From: Phellopilus nigrolimitatus
Lineage: Eukaryota; Basidiomycota; Agaricomycetes; Hymenochaetales; Hymenochaetaceae
Direction: 5' to 3'
Length of the DNA: 64,000 bases
Assembly (NCBI GenBank): GCA_021029095.1
Contig: JAJOHG010000129.1
Coordinates: forward strand, 1-64,000
The notes under the pieces were generated by a model. That model had not been told where the DNA came from and did no database searches. It saw only the letters and a list, made by a program, of their open reading frames with translations. Both the position numbers and the translations under genes were made by a program. Of the stretch, positions 11,001 to 20,259 are shown piece after piece (within the stretch, counting starts at the first letter, position 1; the number at the start of each line of letters is the position of its first letter).

Positions 11001-11967
11001 CATCCGCGAAGTCATGATAGACTTCCGGGATCGAGGTTCGGAAGAGTTCCTGTTCTTCGGGAGTTAGTTCGAACTGTTCGAGCGTCGCGGCTCGGGATCC
11101 AAGGATTGTGCTCGTGCTGAGCATGAAGCATTCGGCCCCTTGTCGTTGGAGGAGGTCGAAAGCGGCTGCGCCAACCATTGCGATTTTTGGCACCTTTGGT
11201 GAGCGGTTTTCGGTCTTCGGCAAACCCGTGGGGGGGGAGTCGAAGGCCGAGTTGAATCGGCTAGGGGGGGAGGGGTCGGACGGTGTTGAACCATCCTTCT
11301 GACCGGTTCGTGAGTTGTCGTCGTAGTCTTCGACGGTGGTTCGTTTCGATCGAGCGGGTTCGGCGGGTTTCTGGTCTTCGCGGGTGGAGGCCGGTTCGCG
11401 GGGCTCGATCGGGGTTGATTCAGTGGATCGCTGATCGTGGATCGGGGTCTGGGACTGGTTCGGAAGGCGTAATTCCAGGGTCCTCCAGTCGATGTGCGGA
11501 TTGTTTTCTCGCAGCCAGGAGAAGCCGAGGACCATGCGGGCCGACGGATGGAGTTGGGTGACCAAGAAGCGGAGTTCTTGAGTTTCTCCCGACGGGAAAT
11601 GCACTGGTAGTGCGATAGACTGGGTGATGGCTCCGGACGAGGTTGTGTTCCCGTCGAAGAGCTGTAGGATGAGTGGGAACTCGAGGGTTTGTACAGGGGT
11701 GGTGCATGGTACAAGGGAGGCATCAATGAAATTATCAGATGCTCCTGAATCTACGAGGGTAGGTATATCTGAGTTCGCGATGTCAGGTACTCGTAGATTT
11801 AGGATGAAGGCGGAAGAAGTAGAAACAGATCGTAAATATGATACAGGGGGGGTGCGGGACTCTGAGCGACGGCCCCGTGCCCGCACCGGATTGGCAGGAC
11901 CGTCTACGAGTTTTCCGACTCGGCGGGAATTTCGATAATTGATGCTTCCGGAGTCGCCGACTCGGTA
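8062..11967 (-). CDS. pol: Pol polyprotein: protease, reverse transcriptase, RNase H, integrase, chromodomain
   Basis: The frame is open from 11967 to the stop at 8062, about 1,300 codons. There is no ATG near its upstream end, so it is probably translated as a gag-pol fusion. Residue numbers are counted from 11886. Retropepsin LVDSGAS lies at about 44-50. Reverse transcriptase carries FTKIDL, MPFGM and the catalytic YLDD at about 475-478. RNase H has ETDCSEYALG, DKELLAI and FTDHRNL. The integrase zinc finger (H-H-C-C, ending CLDCQRAK) is followed by the D,D,E core (SMDFIEG, VSDRGRHF, HPETDGQTERLNQ), a GPF motif and a C-terminal chromodomain (nt about 8120-8283) expected to steer integration to particular chromatin. 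All catalytic residues I checked are present. Confidence 0.93.
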   Translation of the reverse strand, partial: YRVGDSGSINYRNSRRVGKLVDGPANPVRARGRRSESRTPPVSYLRSVSTSSAFILNLRVPDIANSDIPTLVDSGASDNFIDASLVPCTTPVQTLEFPLILQLFDGNTTSSGAITQSIALPVHFPSGETQELRFLVTQLHPSARMVLGFSWLRENNPHIDWRTLELRLPNQSQTPIHDQRSTESTPIEPREPASTREDQKPAEPARSKRTTVEDYDDNSRTGQKDGSTPSDPSPPSRFNSAFDSPPTGLPKTENRSPKVPKIAMVGAAAFDLLQRQGAECFMLSTSTILGSRAATLEQFELTPEEQELFRTSIPEVYHDFADVFAKSNAESLPPHRPYDHTIDLEDGTNPPYGPVYSLSQNELEELRQYLDENLTKGFIRSSNSPAGAPILFAKKKDGTLRLCVDYRGLNKVTRKNRYPLPLIGDLLDRLREAKIFTKIDLRVGYNNVRIAAGHEWKTAFRTRYGSFEYLVMPFGMTNSPATFQHFMNDIFRDMADEFVVVYLDDILIFSKDPTKHVEHVRTVLQRLRKHNLHAKPEKCSFHSNTVEYLGYVVSPEGVEMDKAKTNAIANWPPPRTLKETQRFLGFCNFYRRFVSDYSKVTLPLNKLTRGDQPFKWSNETQQAFDELKHAFSVAPILAHYEPDRRTIVETDCSEYALGSILSQYDSQNELHPIAFHSRTLTPAEVNYDIHDKELLAIVSSFEEWRHYLEGLPQTIEIFTDHRNLQHFKEKRVLNRRQVRWSQFLEQFDFHINYRAGTLGGKPDALTRHAGVYPQGGESAYAQANPQNFQLMFQPGRLLASFILDSAIISSQIASGLLADPEAQLRIQEVKNEANNEPNRFTIDESGQLLRDGRVYVPDNKDLRLLITRAHHDHALAGHPGIQKTIESIKRRYWWPGMRTFIADFVTSCLDCQRAKSNRHKPYGPLRFLPIPDRPWHSISMDFIEGLPTSDDHDAILVVVDRLTKMALFIPTRKDLATPELATIFLREVFAKHGTPDNIVSDRGRHFVSKFWASLCKLLNIKSNLSTAYHPETDGQTERLNQILEQYLRIYTNYQQDDWSSFLPLAEFAYNNTSHSATGVSPFFANKGFHPRLDVELTNVPSNQANQQVRELSDLHDHLREQLRITIEKYTADTEDRRSPIPPFEVGELVWLSTKNIRTKRPMKKLDHKRIGPFPITEIVSTHARRLGLPLSLKELHNVFHVSLLEPHKANPFPRRTEPPPPPIELDGFSEYEVEAILDSSIDRRYKEGKIFYTVQWEGHDDPTIEPEENLEHAPTKVATFHRKYPDKPGPHNRPEWFARKG

Positions 11968-14278
11968 CTACTCGTGGCCTCGTTGTTCTGCGGGTTGACC
12001 GTGAATGTAGCCTTCGCGGTTCGGGTGTTGCTCGGGTTCGCGGGATTTGTCGCAGATCTCGAATTCGAGTTGTTCGACGCGTTCGTGGTTCGGTTCGCGG
12101 GAGCACGGCGGTGCGGGCAGGTTTCGACTTGGTGGGATCCGTCCCCGCAAACCATGCACAGTCGATTCGTTTGACGGCGTTGTCGTTCTTCTGGGGTGAG
12201 CTTTCCTTCTTTAAGGATTGCCGGGTTCGGGGGGTTCGTGGTTCGTGTCCCGTTATTCGTTCCTGTCGCAGGCTCGCTTGGTGGGTTTGCGTTCGAGGGT
12301 TTGCTGGTGTTCGTCCCTCGGGAGCGACTTGTCCGCAGTCGTTCGGATTCCCGTTCCCAGTACCGGTGGTCGACGTCGATGGCCAGTCTCTTGAGTTCGT
12401 CGTACCCTCGGGGTCGTCCGAAGATGGAGATGGTGTCCTTAATTCGTTCGGGAAGGCCTCGATAGAACTCGTTTGCCAGGGATACTGCGTTGTACCCTGT
12501 GAGGGGTGCATGTCGCTGAAACTGGACAATGTAGGTGGCGACCCTCTGGTTCTCTTTCATCGAAAGCTCTGCGATTTTGGCTTGGGCGGTGAGGTCGGCA
12601 TGTTGGTCGCCGAAAGCCAGGTTAAGTTCGTCGACGAACAGGTCCCAGTCGGTGCGGATTGGGTGTGGGGGGTTCGCCTGGATCATATAGGCTTCCCACC
12701 AGTCGAGGGCGAGGTCCTCGAGGTAGGAGGAGGCGAAATTGACGCAAGCCCTGTTGTCCTCGTAGGTTTCGGGGTCGGAATCGAAGTTCGAGAGGCATTG
12801 CATGATAAAGGGGCGGAGCTTTGTTCGGTCTCGTCCGGTGAAGCGGTCGGGTGCAGCGACTTTCGGGACTCTTCGTCGAGGGTTCTGTGGAGGCGGGGGA
12901 GCATACATTGGATAGGGATAGAAGTACGGACCGTAAGGGAAAGGGTTCCCCATTGGGTATCCCCCGCCTGGTGGAGGCGGTGGTGGGGACCACCCGGAGG
13001 GCCTCCATAGGGAAATCCATATGGCGGGCCGCCAAATGGTGGACCACCGAAGGGGGGTCCGCCGAAAGGAGGTCCGCCAAAGGGGGGTCCGCCGAAGGGG
13101 GGTCCGCCTGATCCGCCTGGTCCGCCTGGGGGTCCGCCTGGTCCTCCTGGGGGGCCACCAGGGCGCCGGGGGGTCCGTGATCCCACCTCGAGGGTTCGGA
13201 GCCCGGAGGGGGGCCGGGCGGAGGTTCGTAAGGGTCGAAATCGCGTCGATTCGAGTCGTGAAACGTGGCGCTCGAGTCGAAGGTTCGCTCTGAGGAAGAG
13301 GAGGGCATTGGTGCTTCCTCTTCGCGGTTCGGAGGGCGTTGAAGGGGTCCATAACGCTCTGGGGTCTTCTCGTAGAGCGACTGCTGCTGCGGTGGGCGAC
13401 TCGGTGGTCTTGGGTCGGTCGGGGGGGCGATCCTCAGTTCCTGGCTCTTCATGTATTTCTTCGATGCGGGCCGTTGTCGGAGAGGGTTGTGGCGGCGGCC
13501 TCTGGTACTGCGAGGCCATGTAGTCCGATGCTGAGGAGTATCCTCCCGGCCATCGAGGGTAGTTTGTTTCTGGGAGGGGGGCCAGGTCCTGATCATCTCG
13601 TGCCGGTCTCCGGGGGAACGGAACCGAGAGGGCATCGTAGAACGCAGTCGTGTCAGGTGGTTGGCTCGGTTCGGATCGAGTTGCGTCTCGTCTGAAGCTT
13701 TGTACTGGAGGGCCTGGGTGGAACCCCGTAATGGTGTCGGGCTGTCCGGGTAATCTTCAGGGATTGTTCGGAGGGGCCCCCGAACGAGGTTGGGGGGGGT
13801 CGGGAGATCGGTGGGAGTGCCGACCGTCGAGAGTTGAGCATTGTTGGCGGAAGGGCCGGTTCAGGCTGGAGGGGGGCGCCTCGAAGTCGTGTTAGTGTGT
13901 GCGACGCTCGTCGGTCCCTTCGGTTGATTCGTGGATCTTGGAGGGGGGTCGGGGGTAGTCGTGGATCGAACATCGGTGTTGTCGAGGTGTGTCCCAACGC
14001 CGGGGTCGACGAGGCTTGTGGGCGGAGGGGGGCTGATGGGCGGAAGCTGGATATCGAATCTCCTTGCGCGAAGGATGGGAATCCTCCGTAGGCGAAAGGC
14101 CTCTGACCAGAGGGATCGGGGTAGTAACGGCTCGGGGCATCGTACTCACTTCGCGGGTTTCCCCGTCCCATGTCTGGGGGGGTTGATATGTTGGTGAATT
14201 GTCTTCTGGATAGTGGGAGTTGGGGTCGCGGTAGCCCGAGGGGAATTCGTAACTGTAGTCGGGTTGCCGGGATCCCAT
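11904..14278 (-). pseudogene. gag: Gag region with CCHC zinc knuckle, broken into several frames
   Basis: The 3' part (about 12975-11904) is a clean Gag: the capsid-like stretch contains DRFTGRDRTKLRPFIMQC and later a CCHC knuckle CMVCGDGSHQVETC. Upstream, plausible proline- and glycine-rich coding sequence continues to an ATG at 14278 (MGSRQPDYSYEFP) but changes frame at least five times: near 14,177, 13,785, 13,430, 13,155 and 12,970. Each break sits next to a G/C homopolymer. Nucleotides 13,030-13,125 hold a 15-bp tandem repeat encoding PPFGG units. Either gag is decaying or these are homopolymer-length errors in the assembly. Its last codons overlap the start of the pol frame by about 64 nt. 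Confidence 0.75.
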
Positions 14279-14301
14279 GTCGATCGGCAGTTGTTTGTTG
14301 G

Positions 14302-14313
14302 AGACTGAATATT
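14302..14313 (-). promoter_or_regulatory. Putative self-priming primer-binding site
   Basis: Minus-strand AATATTCAGTCT lies one base inside the right LTR. It does not start with TGG, as most tRNA-primed sites do. It is perfectly complementary to AGACTGAATATT within that LTR (14641-14630, minus strand), at the predicted 5' end of the RNA. This matches the self-priming scheme known for Tf1/sushi chromoviruses. Confidence 0.6.
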
Positions 14314-14314
14314 C

Positions 14315-15110
14315 TGTCAGGTTCGAACCGAAAACGCTCAGCGGAATGAGGTTCGGGTCGACCGAATTCGCGGGGACGGAGTTCGGGGGTTTCGTTCGGT
14401 CGTTCGGGCTGGGCGAGAGAGCTGCCGAAGTCGACGAGGGTTCGAGCGAGCCAGTCGTTCGTGGGTTGGATAGTTTCGGTCACGCGTTCGTCGAGTCGGG
14501 CACGACGGAACGCGTTCGGGCGTATCGAGAAGGGGAGACTCAGAGAGGGAGAGCAGGGAGGAGTCCGGGGATCGGACGAGTGGGCTGAGGGACGGTTCGC
14601 CGACACTCGATACGGATGTCAGAAACGTCAATATTCAGTCTAGAGTACGAAGTACAATTTGGTGTCCTATTTATACGAAAAGACTCCTTCCCCTGTCTCT
14701 CTCCCGGGCGAGTTAATGAGTCGTCGAAACTCGCGGTTCGACTGCGGAGCGGCGTGTCCCAGCACGGGGGTTGGAGAGTCGGTGTGAGCCGATCGGCGAA
14801 GCGAGTCGCGTCGGCGAGCCGGGCGCGTGGTTCGGCGAACGCGGTCACATCTTCGATTCCCGACGCCTTTCGGTCGCGTCCGAATTCGGCACGTGCCCGC
14901 GGCGCGTTCGACTCGTGTTCGGGGTGCGGGCCGTCTTCGGCGTTCGGCCCCCTTCGTTCGCGAACTTGGACGTCGTGTGTTCGTTTGCGATCGGTTCGAG
15001 CCCCTTTGTTCCATGTTCTCGGTTCGCGATTGGTTCGAGGCCTTCGGCCCGCCCGGCCCGTGGGTTCGGGGTTGTTCCTCGATCGTGTCACGAATGGTCG
15101 GATCGTGACA
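14315..15110 (-). repeat. Right LTR (5', promoter LTR of the element)
   Basis: 796 bp with TGTCA...TGACA ends. It holds the U3 promoter with a TATA box at 14668-14675 and the predicted transcription start near 14641. U3 is then 15110 to about 14642; R-U5 is about 14641-14315. Confidence 0.92.
14668..14675 (-). promoter_or_regulatory. TATA box of the LTR promoter
   Basis: TATAAATA on the minus strand; its first base lies 34 nt upstream of the A at 14641, which begins the 12-nt self-complementary segment. The spacing fits a TATA-driven start. An equivalent copy is in the left LTR near 5624-5631. Confidence 0.6.
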
Positions 15111-15115
15111 AACTG
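15111..15115. repeat. Target-site duplication, right copy (AACTG)
   Basis: Identical to 5266-5270. The NLR reading frame resumes on either side of the element. Confidence 0.9.
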
Positions 15116-18100
15116 ATGGGCTGTATGACAGTCTGTTGGCACCCATGATAAAGCAGAAATGTAGAGGTGGGGTGTGCTGATTCTGATGCCTTCATAGAAG
15201 GCAGAAGTGAATCTGTAAAGGTCTGCACAAGCTGTTTTGATTTCATTGTGTTCCTAAATGTGAATATGTGAGCAAGATTATACAGAAAGCACCAGTAAAT
15301 CTTACTTTGAAGTAATCAATGCATTGTGTCAAAGCTTCAATGCCTGATTTGACCTCTCCCATCAAACTCAAGATTTCAAGCCAGAACAAAGCACTTGGTC
15401 CACATATAAACTTCTGGACCAAATTCTGAACTGCCAGATTCCCTTTAAAGTCAAGGTTTGAAGAGGATATATGGTACATCCAGGACAAACAGCTGTACTG
15501 CAGGCCCTGGGAAATATGCTCAGAAATTTTGTCTTCAAGATCTGGAATAGCACTGTTTGGAAGATATGAAGTCTTTAATTGACAGATGTTGAACTTGAGC
15601 CCAGAAAGCATGATATGCAGACATTCTAGGGCAATGTCAGTCTTGAACTGCACAGGATCAATCCTGAACTGTGTAGAATACAGTTCTTGACCAATCAAGT
15701 CCAAGAAAGAGGGATGATAAATCTGTATTGCACCATTTTGACTGTAGAGCACAGGATACAGATTGGATATGAATCTTGCCAGAGCTGATTCACTAAGGTA
15801 TCCACCTTCAGGCAGACTAGGCAAGAACTCCACAAGTGCTGTAATGGGAAGTGGTCTATATCTTGACATCACAAAAAGTGTGCATAGGATAGCCTGAGTT
15901 ATTGGCAAGGCCTTCAGGTCACCTCTGTGGGCTGCATGTATCTTGGAGGCATAGAAGTCATTGAGCTCTGATTCTGGGCTCCCATCATGCTCGCCTAGAA
16001 GTCTCCTCACATCTGCAAGTGTATCTGGTTTATCTGCATCAAACTCAAAGATGGACTTGATCCAAGAAAAGCAGCCCGGAGTTTTCATGGCTTTACCAGC
16101 AAGAATCACCACCTCCTCCTGCTTGAGCAAACGACAGGATTGGGGAATTGGCAGGTTTTCTGCACAGAATCTGGTGTATTCCAATATGTCTTTTTTTGTA
16201 TCAACAACACCAGTGTGAATGTTTACTTCCTGGAATTGGATAGTATGACTCTGTGTCAAAACCTGCTGAATCTCCAAGCAATGCTTGCTGGTAAGAAAAA
16301 CCTTGAGCCAAGGAGCAGCATCTGCCAGTCTTGCAATGCATCTAGTCAAAAGTATTCGAGATTGCACTGAATCACCACATTCATCCAAAGCATCAATGAC
16401 AATTATCAATGGCTCTGGTGGAACCTCTGCAGATTTCTCTAGTGAGATGAAAGGCTTCCTGATGAGCAGGTCAAACTGCCAGTCTACATCCTTTGCCAGC
16501 AACATCTCATCTTGGCCCTGCAAAACAGAAAGGACTTCTTTGCGGTATTGCCTATGCCATTTAGACAGATGGTAGGCCAAGGTTGGGATGAGATTGACAG
16601 GGTTATGGCACTCTGGATCATCTCTGTGACAGAAGAAACAGCCCAAAAGAAGTCTCTGGGAGTGAAACATGTCAGCAACAGAGTTTGCAACAGCACTCTT
16701 TCCAGAGCCTGCAAAACCATGAAGCCAAAACAGTTTAGAATCAGAGCTTGCCCAATGCTTGACTTGCTCAAGTAGTTTCTGCCTTGTCCCCTTCAAACAG
16801 GCCTCCTCTGCACTGTAATAAGCATTCCTTGCATGATGCAACTGTCTGAGCAGCTGATCTTCTGCAAGTTCCACTAGAATATCTAAGCTTAGAACAAACT
16901 ATCAAATGGACTAATATTTTAATGACAGACCTGTTCTGAGTGAGGCATTCCAGATCTCTGTTTTCACACACCAGTCAAATTGGTCTTTCAGCCTCCTTAA
17001 TTTGTCCATAGATACATCAATCTCATCCTGGTGAGAAGAAAGCAAGTCCCCTGTATAAAATGAATTTAGGTTCGAGGTTTTGCAAATAAGCATTTTATTT
17101 CTACCTAGTACACAGTCAGAAGAATAGTTGCTGATCAAAACAGAGATCTGCTCAAATGCCTCAAGCAAATGCTTGACCATTTGCTTTGTGCTTTCATGCT
17201 TCATGAGATCAGGAGTGAGTTTTTGAATGAAAGTTAGATATGTCACTAAGTCTTTCATGAGCTCAGCGGCATTTTCATGAACCTCGTTTTGCCAGCATTT
17301 CTAGAAATACGGAGACATGAGTTATCAATAGTTAGTAATTTTCTACTGACAGCACCTCATACAAGTCATTGACAACTGTAATAGCTGCATTGGCGGAGGG
17401 ATGCAGCTGCAACAGATCAGCTTAGCTTCAATAGAGGCCTTACTTTGCAGCATTGACTTACATCTTTCACTTCATTACTAAGTTTCATGAGAAAGGCTAT
17501 CGCTTCACTGGATTTCCCCAGGCTGTCTAACAGTATTTTTTTATCACCGCGATGGCGACCTGCTTCCTCAACAAGAAGCTTGACAAACTCGTCCGTCTGA
17601 AAAGGTAGATGTCAGCTTGTTCACCATGTGTGAAGTAACATGTGCTCACCGGTCCCACAAGGACGGAAATCAGTTTTACAGAGAGCCCCTTCGAGCCTGA
17701 AGGTACAGATTCAAGTATAACAATTTTTAAGAACGAGTAAATAAAATGAACCACAAATCGTAGACGGATGGTTCGTACCTTCCACGGAGAATGACTGTTT
17801 CCCAGCGATATCAGCTGCTTTGATGCTAACTACCGGAAATAACTCGTTGTCGAAGTTCTCAACGGTAAGCCGGATTTCTGCGGTGGACGGAACCGAACTG
17901 GCAGGATAAAGAGATCATGGAATGCATCATATCGAAACAAACGTTAGACTCACAATGTGTCCTCCAGCTTCCAATCCACTGCGTCATTTCTGCCGAATTG
18001 GGGGTGACTTATACTCCTTGCCGTCCGCATTGAGTTTGAGAGAAATATGGTTCTGCGGACGCTCGTCTTTGAAAAGAACTTCGATTTCTATACAGCGACA

Positions 18101-18270
18101 GCTGCGCTTCAACACTCATACCAAGCGGTCTAAGAAGACGGCCGCACCTTTCAAGTGCACAAATCTATGAACAGGGGTACAGACACGATGAGTTCGCGCT
18201 CGCAAGCATGTCGTTTAATAACTCACAGGCCATGATTATTGCCTCTCACAACGTCCAGGGTTTGAGACAT

Positions 18271-19930
18271 GATAATGTCGAAGATGCAGGAAAAGCTGAG
18301 ATATCAGGTAGACTTGAGGTTTGAGACGATGGTGGTCAGGTTCAAGTCGCGAAAGGCGTCCATCATCGATGGACGTCCTCGTGTTCGATCGGTGTTCCGC
18401 ATTAGGAACAGTAATTTAATTTCGTTTTTCATTTTATAAAACAATTATAATTTATTCTACCAGCTAACGTGATAAGCGGATTCACATTGGTTTTAAGTGG
18501 GAATTTATTTGCCCTTCCTTCGTGAGACTATAGCTAGATACAGAAAGACCAACGAGTTAAGAACGGGCGCGGCGACGGATGCCTGAACACGTTGAAACGT
18601 AACAGGTGTGCAGACATACTGTTCTCGAGAACCGTATACTTTATGTGCTGTCGAACCGGTCACGCTGAATCCGTGAAAATGGTAGATCCAAACTCGTCTG
18701 TACGTCTTTATCCCAGAAGTTCACATGCGCGCCAAGGTGCCTATAAAGGACGGGATAATAAGTCGGCGACTCGGATCTGATGGAGTCTTGACCACGAGCG
18801 ATATCGAATTCGTTTCGTGATCAGCGTGGATATGAAAACGACCCAAGTGATGACTGAAAGACGGCCATTATAGAAAGCGTTCAGCAGATAGCAGCTACGC
18901 GGATATTTACAGTAATGCGGGATATGTGAGTCCTAGTCACGAACGAAACGATCCGAGTAACCATTTGGACGAGCATGGGGAACGACAGATGGCGAAGTCA
19001 AGTCAGTAAATGTAAAGTGCATCTGCATTAGATGGCTCCTTACAAGCTTTTGTTCGTTGCGATGACGTAGAACATTTATTTGTTGAGACTTGTTCAAAGA
19101 TCCGGAGTAGGCGGCAGCGGAACGTCCTGGTAGGCCAAGTATGCTTGGGTTGAGATCTGTTGATTGAAAGGACAGTTGGATTATTGCCGCAGCCGCTACA
19201 AACTCGACCTCATGAGCGCCGCGTCAAAGCGAGCTAGAATAAACTCGTCAGGCGGCGAATGACGTTCTGTCATCGTGCGCATGCAGACGGAGCTTCTCCA
19301 GAACGGATGAACGGTCCTAACGGTCGGGGACAGGCTGCTTCTCCGCCGATCCCTAGTAGATATCCTCATTCCGATTCGTCGAGGAGCTGAAGAATAGAAC
19401 GTATTGCATTCAGATAAAGGAAGAACATGCAATGCGAAACAAACCAGCCGAAACACACCTTGTCGCACTCCTTGGCTTCTCCTCTGGCATTGCCATGATG
19501 TGAACGTGCTGAGGAGCATATCCGTCTCGAGCGTCCCGCGCTTCCGGCTTCGGTACACAAGGCGGGCGAGCATCTTTTCGAACGGCCCGTTTAACAGGTA
19601 GTAGGTGCACTTGAAAACAGGCGGAAGTAAGTGGGTTGGCGGGCGCATTGTCTTCTCAACCGCGGGTATGGCAAGTAGTCATCAGCGATCACTGAGAGAC
19701 GGAGCGCGCTTGACGAGAACGTTCGACGCGATTGACAAAGTGAATTGTAAGAAACTTCGTTGGCAGGCTCAAGAGGCCGTTATAGCTCAGCGCTAGCCAT
19801 TCAGTTTCGCATGTCTTTGAAGCGCTGAGCTCGCTGTTGTCATCTTTGTCGTCGACGTTTTTGAGGATGGCAGGCAAGGGCGACTCGTTTTGGGAAGCCG
19901 AGACAAGACGCCTTCGAGCCGCCTCGCTAC
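18271..19930. other. Upstream flank of NLR copy A
   Basis: No convincing gene. The first about 90 nt (18,271-18,360) are conserved ahead of all three NLR copies and may hold promoter elements. The rest is collinear with 25,436-27,040. One minus-strand frame (19196-19648) shares a C-terminal stretch (HSPPDEFI) with 26394-26861, but overlapping frames are equally conserved, so coding status is unproven. Confidence 0.5.
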
Positions 19931-20259
19931 ACCCTCGACGGCCACGCGCGCGAACAACTCGAAGAACGCCTGGCGCGGCGGCGAGTCCTGCGTGAATCTT
20001 CTTCGCGTCAGTAAACATCTGGGAAGACGAGCGAAGACGGCTTACCAGATGACTCGTAATCGCCGCAACTGATTCCGATGAGATCAATCTCGGAGTTTTC
20101 CCATCCCCAGTCAGCGATCTCTGCAAGGTGCGCCCGCCGACTCCTCGCGCAGGCCGCCAAAGACGTAATGTACCGTGTTCAGCTTGATGCCCGCCACGGA
20201 AGCTCTGAGAACGGCGGCACGGGCGGCACGGACGATCTCGCGCAAACAGAACCACCAGA
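19931..20259 (-). other. Possible gene remnant at the junction of units A and B
   Basis: Minus-strand reading gives short natural-looking peptides (AEIADWGWENSEIDLIGIS near 20,060-20,130, then PPRQAFFELFARVAVEG near 19,920-19,990) separated by a likely intron (donor GTAAGC near 20,045). I do not recognise a family. No complete model could be built. It directly abuts the truncated CBM1 pseudogene and may mark the duplication breakpoint. Confidence 0.3.

Larger units (their letters stand above)
5271..15110 (-). mobile_element. Ty3/Gypsy chromovirus (LTR retrotransposon), apparently young
   Basis: The element is 9,840 bp with 795/796-bp LTRs beginning TGTCA and ending TGACA, flanked by a 5-bp target duplication. 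Minus-strand order is LTR (14315-15110), primer-binding site, gag, pol, polypurine tract, LTR (5271-6065). Pol order is protease, reverse transcriptase, RNase H, integrase, chromodomain, which defines a chromovirus. An additional gene lies antisense to gag-pol between pol and the left LTR. Base composition (very CpG- and TTCG-rich) contrasts strongly with the CpG-poor NLR gene it interrupts. It sits in the same orientation as that gene. Confidence 0.95.
4014..18270 (-). pseudogene. NLR copy A: NACHT-WD40 gene split by a retrotransposon
   Basis: Minus-strand exons modelled on copy C: 18270-18227, 18101-17954, 17897-17779, 17696-17650, 17596-17462, 17406-17356, 17300-17105, 17050-16931, 16873-15306 and 15253-15111. 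The last exon resumes at 5270-4014 after the transposon. The order is an N-terminal domain, a helical region, NACHT with Walker A (GFAGSGKS) and Walker B (LIIVIDALDECGD), a helical C-terminal part, then seven WD40 repeats and a tail ending at 4014. Proteins of this class are STAND ATPases; fungal ones such as HET-E act in non-self recognition. Two lesions are visible: the retrotransposon inserted in the exon just before the WD40 propeller, and a one-base gain in a C run (18,000-18,004) that shifts exon 2. The NACHT exon (16873-15306) is itself fully open, so inactivation looks recent. Confidence 0.85.
881..19930. repeat. Segmental duplication, unit A (CBM1 gene + NLR gene, interrupted by a retrotransposon)
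   Basis: Unit A matches unit B in the same order and orientation: CBM1 gene, spacer of about 2.1 kb, NLR gene, and about 1.6 kb of flank upstream of the NLR start. Anchors visible by eye include the CBM1 exons, spacer blocks near 2,300-2,400 and 2,640-2,760, the block near 3,560-3,660, the NLR exons, and a block near 18,700-18,900. Subtracting the retrotransposon at 5,271-15,110 leaves a unit of about 9.2 kb. The right edge is approximate; the left edge may lie further left. Confidence 0.8.

Noticed and set aside
8062..11726. Long plus- and minus-strand frames overlapping pol (for example 9353-10354)
   Set aside because: Composition shadows of pol; no catalytic motifs.
12111..13010. 299-codon plus-strand frame across gag
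   Set aside because: Shadow of gag with Gly/Val-rich content; the minus strand carries the capsid-like and CCHC motifs.
13021..13125. 15-bp tandem repeat considered as a CRISPR-like or satellite array
   Set aside because: It is an in-gene minisatellite encoding PPFGG units of Gag, with no unique spacers.
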